Notes under the pieces: generated by a model
Database searches by the model: none
What the model saw: only the letters and a program-made list of their open reading frames with translations
What the model was told of the DNA's origin: nothing
Shown: one piece after another, positions 55,120-61,731 of the stretch
Layout of the letters: each line of letters begins with the position of its first letter
How positions within the stretch are numbered: the first letter of the stretch is position 1
Source: Streptococcus suis
Lineage (GTDB): Bacteria; Bacillota; Bacilli; Lactobacillales; Streptococcaceae
NCBI RefSeq assembly: GCF_017601095.1
Contig: NZ_JAGFUX010000003.1
Span: forward strand, 124,001 to 188,000
Direction of reading: 5' to 3'
Length of the DNA: 64,000 bases
Made by a program: the position numbers and the translations under genes

Positions 55120-55128
55120 AGTATAGCA
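55120..55128 (-). promoter_or_regulatory. queT extended -10 promoter
   Basis: Minus strand TGcTATACT, ~27 nt before the preQ1-II aptamer. Confidence 0.65.
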
Positions 55129-55143
55129 TATTTTCCCTAAAAA

Positions 55144-55152
55144 TGATAGACT
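55144..55152 (+). promoter_or_regulatory. gtrA promoter, leaderless arrangement
   Basis: Extended -10 TGaTAGACT, 7 nt before ATG 55160; no ribosome site. Confidence 0.6.
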
Positions 55153-55159
55153 AGTTCTT

Positions 55160-55594
55160 ATGAAAAAACTATTTTATCAACTCATACATAATGAAGTCAT
55201 TCTTTATTTGATTGCAGGGGTCGCTGCAACCCTGGTCTATATGGTCACGCGAATGGGACTATTTCTAGTCATCCCGTCCATTCTCCTCGTTACCCTCTTG
55301 GCAAATGCTGTTGCCATTCTCTTTGCCTTCTGGACCAACGACCGTTTTGTTTTCAAACAAGATAGCAAGGGTTGGCCACAGCGTCTTGTCAAATTTGTAT
55401 CTGCCCGTATCCTAACGCTGGTTTTAGATATGTTTTTAGCCTACTTACTGGTGCAGGCCTATCCTCAATGGATTGGACAATTCGTCAACAATGATCTTTC
55501 ACTGATTAACGCGATAGCAACACTCTTTTCTCAAGTGCTGGTTATTGTGCTCAATTATTTCTTGAGTAAGTTGTTCATTTTTACAAAAAAATAG
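55160..55594 (+). CDS. GtrA family membrane protein
   Basis: A 144-residue, four-helix protein. It has VAATLVYMVTRMGLFLVI, the polar turn FWTNDRFVFK between helices 2 and 3 and the C-terminal NYFLSKLFIFTKK, matching GtrA. These proteins are thought to move lipid-linked sugars across the membrane in wall or teichoic-acid glycosylation. It is divergent from queT. The partner glycosyltransferase is not adjacent. Confidence 0.88.
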   Translation: MKKLFYQLIHNEVILYLIAGVAATLVYMVTRMGLFLVIPSILLVTLLANAVAILFAFWTNDRFVFKQDSKGWPQRLVKFVSARILTLVLDMFLAYLLVQAYPQWIGQFVNNDLSLINAIATLFSQVLVIVLNYFLSKLFIFTKK

Positions 55595-55617
55595 ACTGGA
55601 TTCTCCCAGTCTATTTT
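55588..55617. terminator. Bidirectional terminator
   Basis: AAAATAGACTGG, loop, CCAGTCTATTTT between the convergent GtrA and YihY genes. Confidence 0.9.
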
Positions 55618-56539
55618 ATGTTTCATCAATCTTGGTAAACCGTGTCTTTATCCTGTTATATATTGAAACAACATCTCCATCCCGCGGCGTGAATTCTTCT
55701 ACTTGTAAACTTTGAAAGCTAGCATTAATGACCGCTCCGATAATGAGCACTTGTGACATAAATATAAACCAGAGCATGAAAACGAGGAAGATAACTGCTG
55801 TAACCATCCGAAAATCCAATAATTGATTGGCATAATTGTCCACATATATTGAAAAAAACTTCCCTACTGAAAACATAGTCAGTTGGACAAATGCCGCACC
55901 TGGCATTATATAGCGAATTTTTGACACCCGAACATTTGGCAAGAAAAAATACAGCATGACTAATGAAGCAAACAAAGCTAGGAAACCAACCAGCTGGGTT
56001 TGGCTAAGTAGTCCATTTAGCAGTTCATTTTCAATTTGAATAATCTGTTTTACAGAAGCAAGAATAGTTTCTCCAAAAGTTAACAGGGTCATACTTAAAA
56101 AAATGATGAATTGTAAACCAATTCCCAAAAAAATTCCAATCAGACGTCCGATAATGAAATCTCGGTGTTCGTTGATACCATAAGCTTTATTGACCGCTTT
56201 CTGTAAAATGGTCATACTTCGCGATAGTGTCCATAGAGTCGTCACAATTGAAATCCCCAACCATGATGAGGAAGGCTGGGTCAAAACAGATGTAATAAAT
56301 GCCGAAACAGATGGATAAAGCCGATCTGGCACAAATTCCTCAACCACAGTCAGGATGGCATCAATATCAAAAGGAAAATAAGGCAGTAAATTAGCTAATG
56401 TTAGTAATATAGGAAAAATCGAAATTAGCAGGTAATAAGCCACCGCCACACTGGTCAAATCGATATCTGCATCACGATAAAAGGAAAAAAAAGTCGAAAA
56501 GAATGTTTTTAGACTTGCAAATAGTTTACTTTTCTTCAT
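55616..56539 (-). CDS. YihY/BrkB family membrane protein
   Basis: A 307-residue protein with about six helices. It carries the family blocks DIDLTSVAVAYYLLISIFPILLTLANLLPYF and LRQ-like helix turns such as RYIMPGAAFVQLTMFSVGKFFSIYV. Often mislabelled ribonuclease BN; the actual role is unknown, with transport suspected. AAGGAGAGGG precedes the ATG. It follows map after 25 nt on the same strand. Confidence 0.9.
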   Translation of the reverse strand: MKKSKLFASLKTFFSTFFSFYRDADIDLTSVAVAYYLLISIFPILLTLANLLPYFPFDIDAILTVVEEFVPDRLYPSVSAFITSVLTQPSSSWLGISIVTTLWTLSRSMTILQKAVNKAYGINEHRDFIIGRLIGIFLGIGLQFIIFLSMTLLTFGETILASVKQIIQIENELLNGLLSQTQLVGFLALFASLVMLYFFLPNVRVSKIRYIMPGAAFVQLTMFSVGKFFSIYVDNYANQLLDFRMVTAVIFLVFMLWFIFMSQVLIIGAVINASFQSLQVEEFTPRDGDVVSIYNRIKTRFTKIDET

Positions 56540-56564
56540 TCCCTCTCCTTAATATAGCCACTGA

Positions 56565-57425
56565 TTAGTAGCTACCTTCTTCTCCTTGGCTAGTCAAAAT
56601 AACTGGTCCATCCTTGGTAATGACAAACTGGTGTTCGTACTGGCAAGACAAACCGCCATCAAGTGTTTTGTGTGCCCAGCCTGTCTTCATATCGGTGTCA
56701 ATTTCCCAGCTACCAGTGTTAATCATCGGCTCGATTGTTAGAACCATGCCCTCACGCAAGCGAAGACCGCGACCTTTTGTTCCATAGTGAGGAACCATTG
56801 GTTCTTCATGGAAGGTTGGACCAACACCATGACCAACCAAGTCACGAACAACACCATAGCCAAGACCTTCAGCATATTCTTGGATCGCCGCACCGATATC
56901 ACCGATACGATTGCCAACAACTGCTTGCTCGATACCGCGGTACAAACATTCCTTGGTTACATCCATCAATTTTTGTACTTCATCTGAAACCTGTCCGACC
57001 GCATAGGCCCAACAAGAATCCGCACAACCGCCACGATAGGTTTGGGTGATTTTCTTCATAGCCTTGACATCATTGAAGTTTAGCTTAGAAACATCAATAA
57101 CTGACTTGTCCAAAGGCTCACTGAGAACCATATCGACCTTGAGCAAATCACCTTCTTTAAGCTTGTAGTGACGTGGAAAGGCATGAGCCACTTCGTCATT
57201 CAAACCGCAACAAGTCGCATATGGATAGTCCATCAATTCACCATCAACACCAATTTGAAGTGGCAAAACATTCTTTTCCTTACACGTTTTACGGACATAT
57301 TCCTCCACTTCCCACATATCCACACCTGGTTTGATAATCTCTCGCAAACCAATATGGATACCCGCTAGCACATCTCCAGCACGGTTCATTGCATCAATTT
57401 CTCGTTGTGATTTAATGGTAATCAT
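56565..57425 (-). CDS. map: Methionine aminopeptidase, type I
   Basis: A 286-residue metalloenzyme removing the initiator methionine. Ligands lie in KVDMVLSEP (Asp), DLVGHGVGPTFHEEP (His) and LTIEPMINTG (Glu), with the final Glu in EHQFVITKDG. Length exceeds the 250-260 of short type I enzymes because of an internal insertion around residues 105-140. It overlaps the GNAT gene by 14 nt. Confidence 0.96.
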   Translation of the reverse strand: MITIKSQREIDAMNRAGDVLAGIHIGLREIIKPGVDMWEVEEYVRKTCKEKNVLPLQIGVDGELMDYPYATCCGLNDEVAHAFPRHYKLKEGDLLKVDMVLSEPLDKSVIDVSKLNFNDVKAMKKITQTYRGGCADSCWAYAVGQVSDEVQKLMDVTKECLYRGIEQAVVGNRIGDIGAAIQEYAEGLGYGVVRDLVGHGVGPTFHEEPMVPHYGTKGRGLRLREGMVLTIEPMINTGSWEIDTDMKTGWAHKTLDGGLSCQYEHQFVITKDGPVILTSQGEEGSY

Positions 57426-57999
57426 CTTTTTCCTCTATTTCTTCTGTCAGTTGCTGATACGTTGCTTTACTTAGTCTAAACAAGCAATACTTGCGCACCT
57501 TATGACTATAGCGGTCGCTTCCCTTATAGGAACGAATGAATTGAAAACCAGCACGTTTGGCAACAGCCTGACTGGCTCGATTCTCTTCATGGGTCACCAG
57601 AGTCAATTCCCTCAATTGCAGGGAGTTAAAAGCTAGAAAGACTACTGTTTTAAGAGCTTCTGTCATCAAGCCCTTTCCTCTGAAGTCTTTCCTAAGCAAA
57701 TAACCAATTTCAGCCTTGTTCCTGCCTTCCTGGATTTTTTCAAACCGAATCATCCCAATTAAGCACCCTGTTTCCTTGTCTTCCATCCCCCAGACTCCAA
57801 GAGGTGCTTGCATTCCCTCACAAACAAGGGCCTCTGTCGCTTCTTCGATATCAGGAATGGCTGGAAATACAAAGGACAGATTTTCGGGATCCGAAACCAG
57901 CTGATAAAAATCATCTACATCCAAAAACCGTAAGGGACGAAGATAGAGGCGCGGAGTCTCCATCTCTGCAAAGGCTGCAAGTTCTTTCCAAATTGTCAT
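57412..57999 (-). CDS. GNAT family N-acetyltransferase (RimJ/RimL-like)
   Basis: A 195-residue acetyltransferase. METPRLYLRPLRFLDVDDFYQL begins the domain, RKDFRGKGLMTEAL is the acetyl-CoA pyrophosphate-binding loop, and NRASQAVAKRAGFQFI closes it. This is the Acetyltransf_3 pattern that modifies protein N-termini or small amines. The start at 57999 has a weak ribosome site; ATG at 57963 (METPRL) is possible. It is translationally coupled to map by overlap. Confidence 0.87.
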   Translation of the reverse strand: MTIWKELAAFAEMETPRLYLRPLRFLDVDDFYQLVSDPENLSFVFPAIPDIEEATEALVCEGMQAPLGVWGMEDKETGCLIGMIRFEKIQEGRNKAEIGYLLRKDFRGKGLMTEALKTVVFLAFNSLQLRELTLVTHEENRASQAVAKRAGFQFIRSYKGSDRYSHKVRKYCLFRLSKATYQQLTEEIEEKDDYH

Positions 58000-58010
58000 C
58001 TTCTACCTAA

Positions 58011-58034
58011 GAGGCTGGACCAGAGTCCAGCCTC
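58011..58034. terminator. GAGGCTGGAC hairpin between murA and the GNAT gene
   Basis: GAGGCTGGAC, CAGA loop, GTCCAGCCTC. The T-tract is on the plus-strand side, so on the transcribed minus strand it is a stable hairpin without a proper U-run. It may attenuate or mark mRNA ends. Confidence 0.6.
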
Positions 58035-58050
58035 AAATTTTTCTTTTGAC

Positions 58051-59310
58051 TTAGTCTTCAATCAACTGGATATCCGCACCTAAGTCTTGTAATTTTTCAA
58101 TAATGTTTGAATACCCACGCAGGATAAATTCGATATTGGTGATTTCCGTTTGGCCTTCTGCCATCAGACCAGCAATGACCATAGCAGCACCTGCACGCAA
58201 ATCAGTCGCCTTCACAGATGCTCCTTTAAGTTGGTTTGGACCTTGGTAGGCAATATGGTTGCTGCGTGTACGGATATCTGCTCCCATCCGTGCCAACTCT
58301 TGCACGTGACCAACCCTCTTTTCATAAATGGTATCTGTAATACTGCCACTACCCTCTGCTTTCAAAAGAAGTGGCGTCAGAGGCTGTTGCAGGTCTGTCG
58401 CAAAACCAGGATATGGTGCAGTTTTCACGCTAACAGCTTTCAATTTCTCCTGTTTTTCAACGAAAATACTATCCTCAGAAATCGTCATCCGAACACCCAT
58501 GGCTTCCAACTTAGCAATAAAGCTTTCCAAGTGTTCGTAAAGTACATTGTCAATCTGGATGCCTTCTCCAACAGCAGCAGCCAAAGCAATATAAGTTCCT
58601 GCTTCAATCCGGTCTGGAATTACCTGGTGGCGAGTACAGTGTAGGCTATCCACACCTTCGATGGTAATCACATCTGTACCAGCGCCACGAATATGAGCTC
58701 CCATGTTATTCAAAAGTGTTGCCACATCAATGATTTCTGGCTCTCGCGCAGCATTTTCAATGACCGTACGACCTTCTGCTTTCACAGCTGCCAAAATCGT
58801 ATTTATAGTTGCTCCAACACTGACAACATCCATAAAAATATGGGCTCCGTGAATACGACTACCGTTGGTCGAAAGACGCATATTAGTGCCTTCATAGGTT
58901 ACCTCTGCTCCCATGGCTTCGAAGGCTTTCAAATGCAAATCAATCGGACGAGGGCCGAGATCACATCCTCCTGGCAAGCCGACAACGGCTTGACCATAAC
59001 GACCTAATAACGAGCCATAAAAATAATAGGAAGCGCGTAGGCTATTGATTTTACCGAAAGGCATAGGCATGTCTTTCACACCACGAGGATCGATTTCAAG
59101 AGTTTCACCATCACGCTCGACACTTGCTCCCATAGTTTCCATAATATCAATCAAACTATCCACATCCGAGATAGCCGGAACACCATCTAGAGTGACGATC
59201 CCATCTGCTAGAATAATGGCTGGAATCAAAGCAACAACTGAGTTCTTAGCTCCACTCACCGTTACATTTCCTTTTAAGGTGCGACCACCATTGATAACAA
59301 TCTTTCTCAT
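58051..59310 (-). CDS. murA: UDP-N-acetylglucosamine 1-carboxyvinyltransferase
   Basis: A 419-residue enzyme for the first committed step of peptidoglycan synthesis, transferring enolpyruvyl from PEP to UDP-GlcNAc; the target of fosfomycin. K22-N23 lie in [10 protein letters not shown], and the catalytic, fosfomycin-reactive C116 in [14 protein letters not shown]. It ends with the [17 protein letters not shown] block. Streptococci carry two paralogues (MurA1 and MurA2/MurZ); which one this is was not resolved. Confidence 0.95.
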   Translation of the reverse strand: MRKIVINGGRTLKGNVTVSGAKNSVVALIPAIILADGIVTLDGVPAISDVDSLIDIMETMGASVERDGETLEIDPRGVKDMPMPFGKINSLRASYYFYGSLLGRYGQAVVGLPGGCDLGPRPIDLHLKAFEAMGAEVTYEGTNMRLSTNGSRIHGAHIFMDVVSVGATINTILAAVKAEGRTVIENAAREPEIIDVATLLNNMGAHIRGAGTDVITIEGVDSLHCTRHQVIPDRIEAGTYIALAAAVGEGIQIDNVLYEHLESFIAKLEAMGVRMTISEDSIFVEKQEKLKAVSVKTAPYPGFATDLQQPLTPLLLKAEGSGSITDTIYEKRVGHVQELARMGADIRTRSNHIAYQGPNQLKGASVKATDLRAGAAMVIAGLMAEGQTEITNIEFILRGYSNIIEKLQDLGADIQLIED

Positions 59311-59396
59311 ACTTTCGAATCACTTTCCTGTTTTTGCCCAAAAGGGCATACATTTCATTTTATCACAATAATACCGATTAAGCTAGATTAATGCAT

Positions 59397-59425
59397 AAAA
59401 AGGCAACGTTTCCATTGCCTTTTTT
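59397..59425 (-). terminator. Terminator of the metK-oxidoreductase operon
   Basis: Minus strand AAAAAAGGCAA, loop, TTGCCTTTTTA. Confidence 0.85.
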
Positions 59426-59430
59426 CTTTT

Positions 59431-60036
59431 TTAAATGATAGTTTCAATCACCTTTTCAGCATGTTGTAGATAAGTTTCAAGTTGGTCACGCTCCAAATAT
59501 GGAACACGACCATAGAAGATATGGCCCAAAACCTGACAGTCATTACTATTAAACAGCCAATCGGAAGTCAAGGTCTTCATAGCTTGGTCAATAGGCGTCA
59601 AACTGCCATCTTCATTTTGCGGTTGACCTGTAGGGGTGAAAAAGAGGGCTTTTTTCTGGGCAAAGCGTTTACGGGGCTCATCCGATTCAAAGCTATAGGC
59701 AAAACCATGTTGAAAGACACGGTCAATGTAGCCTTTCATAATTGCTGGCATACCATTCCACCAAGAAGGGAAAATATAGATGAGCAAGTCACTTTCTTCA
59801 ATCAAGTTCATTTCAACTTGAACATCAGCTGGATAGGACTCTGCCTGTCGGACAAAGCGCCCATCCTCGATATGGATGGTATCTGGCCCCTTTAAAATGG
59901 GATCAAATTCCAAAGCATATAAGTCGCGAACAATCACTTCTGCTCCGCCTTTTTTCAAAACCCCTTCGACTCGTTTCACCAAGGAATGGGTAAAGCTTTC
60001 TTTTCTCGGATGTGCAAATACAATCAAGGCCTTCAT
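59431..60036 (-). CDS. NAD(P)H-dependent oxidoreductase, flavodoxin fold (NQO1/KefF-like)
   Basis: A 201-residue quinone or azo reductase-like flavoprotein. It starts KALIVFAHPRKESFTHSLV (phosphate-binding loop), with PSWWNGMPAIMKGYIDRVF as the flavin-contact segment. The ATG at 60036 has AGGAG 7 nt upstream, while a TTG one codon earlier does not. It lies 25 nt downstream of metK on the same strand, so it is probably cotranscribed. Substrate unknown. Confidence 0.9.
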   Translation of the reverse strand: MKALIVFAHPRKESFTHSLVKRVEGVLKKGGAEVIVRDLYALEFDPILKGPDTIHIEDGRFVRQAESYPADVQVEMNLIEESDLLIYIFPSWWNGMPAIMKGYIDRVFQHGFAYSFESDEPRKRFAQKKALFFTPTGQPQNEDGSLTPIDQAMKTLTSDWLFNSNDCQVLGHIFYGRVPYLERDQLETYLQHAEKVIETII

Positions 60037-60061
60037 CAATTCTCTCCTACTGCCCAGTATC

Positions 60062-61255
60062 TTATGCCTGAACGGCTGCTAGTAATTGATCTACCTTGTC
60101 CAATTTTTCCCATGGTAGGTCAATATCAGTACGTCCCATGTGACCATAGGCTGCCGTTTGTTTGTATATCGGACGTTTGAGGTCCAACATTTGAATAATA
60201 CCAGCTGGACGGAGATCAAAAATCTGACGAACAGCTGCTTCTAATTTGCTTTCCGCTACTGTGCTCGTACCGAAGGTATCGATGCGAACTGAAACTGGAT
60301 GAGCAACACCGATAGCATAGGCCAATTGAACTTCAGCCTTCTTAGCCAAACCAGCAGCAACGATATGTTTTGCGATATAACGCGCCGCATATGATGCGGA
60401 ACGGTCCACTTTAGTCGCATCCTTACCAGAGAAGGCACCACCACCATGACGAGAGTAGCCACCATAGGTATCCACAATAATCTTACGACCTGTCAGACCT
60501 GAGTCCCCTTGCGGACCACCAATAACAAAGCGACCTGTTGGGTTGATAAAGTAGTTGGTTTGGTCATCCAGATAATGAGCTGGAATGATTTCCTTGATCA
60601 CACGCTCAATCACATCCTGACGAATTTGCTCCTGGCTAACTTCTGGATCATGCTGGGTCGAAATAACGACTGTATCCACACGAACGGGTTGATTGTCTTC
60701 ATCGTATTCAACTGTTACCTGTGACTTGGCATCTGGACGGAGATAAGCAATTTCACCAGATTTTCTCAACTCGGCCAAACGACGCACCAATTTGTGACTA
60801 AGTGAAATTGGCAAGGGCATAAGTTCAGGTGTTTCATCTACTGCAAAACCAAACATGAGCCCCTGGTCACCTGCCCCAATCAAATCCAGTGGATCTTGAC
60901 TAGCATCTTGACGCGCCTCTAAAGCTTCATTGACACCTTGGGCAATATCTGGTGACTGCTCCACAAGAGATGGATGAACCCCAACCGACTCAGCTGAAAA
61001 ACCATACTCACCCTTGGTATAGCCGATTTCGGCAATGGTATCCCTTACCACACGGTTAATATCCACATAGGCAGTGGTGGAAATTTCACCAAAGACATGT
61101 ACACTACCTGTATAAACAGCTGTTTCAGCTGCCACATGGGCATCTGGATCTTCTGCTAAAATAGCGTCCAAAATCGCATCTGAAATCTGGTCAGCAATCT
61201 TGTCTGGATGTCCTTCCGATACTGACTCAGACGTAAACAACTTACGTTCTGACAT
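60062..61255 (-). CDS. metK: S-adenosylmethionine synthetase
   Basis: A 397-residue enzyme making SAM from methionine and ATP. It has [18 protein letters not shown], the hexapeptide [10 protein letters not shown], and the P-loop-like [23 protein letters not shown] segment. AAGGGGGAC lies upstream of the ATG; this G-rich ribosome site is the one paired in SMK riboswitches. The leader is ~340 nt long from an extended -10 at 61604-61612. Confidence 0.97.
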   Translation of the reverse strand: MSERKLFTSESVSEGHPDKIADQISDAILDAILAEDPDAHVAAETAVYTGSVHVFGEISTTAYVDINRVVRDTIAEIGYTKGEYGFSAESVGVHPSLVEQSPDIAQGVNEALEARQDASQDPLDLIGAGDQGLMFGFAVDETPELMPLPISLSHKLVRRLAELRKSGEIAYLRPDAKSQVTVEYDEDNQPVRVDTVVISTQHDPEVSQEQIRQDVIERVIKEIIPAHYLDDQTNYFINPTGRFVIGGPQGDSGLTGRKIIVDTYGGYSRHGGGAFSGKDATKVDRSASYAARYIAKHIVAAGLAKKAEVQLAYAIGVAHPVSVRIDTFGTSTVAESKLEAAVRQIFDLRPAGIIQMLDLKRPIYKQTAAYGHMGRTDIDLPWEKLDKVDQLLAAVQA

Positions 61256-61261
61256 AAAAAT

Positions 61262-61349
61262 GTCCCCCTTAAAATAGAATATATGCTAGAAACTAGCGGG
61301 TTACTAAGGTTACAAAGAACTAGTCAAAGACTAGTTCTTTGCGAAAGAC
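61262..61349 (-). ncRNA. metK: Candidate SMK box (SAM-III) riboswitch of metK
   Basis: Minus strand, in order: GTCTTTC (rc of 61343-61349), a 13-bp stem CAAAGAACTAGTC/GACTAGTTCTTTG, then TAACC. A small hairpin GCTAG-3nt-CTAGC follows, then GGGGGAC, the ribosome site. GTCTTT can pair with GGGGAC, and TTTGTAACC matches the conserved CUUGUAACC of SMK boxes. SAM binding should block metK translation. Identified by eye. Confidence 0.62.
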
Positions 61350-61411
61350 TCCTGTCTTAAGCAAAGGAAAATCCTATTTGCGAAAGACTCCTGTCTTGAA
61401 TAAAGGAAAAT
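61338..61411. repeat. Direct repeat, period 39, in the metK leader
   Basis: GCGAAAGACTCCTGTCTT occurs at 61341-61358 and again at 61380-61397, with similar flanks (TTTGC before, AAAGGAAAAT after). The repeat includes the strand proposed to pair with the metK ribosome site. Confidence 0.85.
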
Positions 61412-61603
61412 TTCCAGATACTCAACGAGAAAGACAATACCAGACTGTATGAAATTAGCCTTATTTAAAGAAAATGGTTACTGAAGTGTGGTAAAGTTTT
61501 TACACTTACTACGATGTTACCAGCTTCTTTAATTGTGTTTCAAGTATTTCTGCAAATATTAACTAGTCTATAAACTACCTTTTCGGGACTTAATAACTCT
61601 TCT

Positions 61604-61612
61604 AGTATAGCA
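61604..61612 (-). promoter_or_regulatory. metK extended -10 promoter
   Basis: Minus strand TGcTATACT. Confidence 0.6.
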
Positions 61613-61696
61613 TACTCCTTTCATTCCTACTATGCATTTAGCGAAGATATTTTAAAAAAACTTATAATATTCCTAGAAAAAAAGCCTATTTTCTAT

Positions 61697-61702
61697 TATA
61701 AT
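61697..61702 (+). promoter_or_regulatory. -10 box of the Bsp-like gene
   Basis: TATAAT, 29 nt before the ATG; AGGGGAG lies between. No good -35 seen. Confidence 0.5.
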
Positions 61703-61731
61703 GGTTTCAATACATTTTTTAGGGGAGTGTT

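Larger units (their letters stand above)
61256..61731. other. Intergenic region metK/Bsp-like gene: leader RNA, repeats and divergent promoters
   Basis: 476 nt. It contains the SMK candidate (61262-61349), a duplicated 36-nt element (61338-61411), the metK promoter (61604-61612) and the promoter of the surface-protein gene (61697-61702). The stretch ~61412-61600 shows no clear gene. Confidence 0.7.

Noticed and set aside
61485..61506. AGTGT...ACACT imperfect palindrome as an operator
   Set aside because: Only the outer five bases match well; too weak and too far from either promoter to call.
61256..61600. Methionine T-box in the metK leader
   Set aside because: No TGGNACCGCG-like T-box sequence or matching specifier loop was found; features fit an SMK box better.
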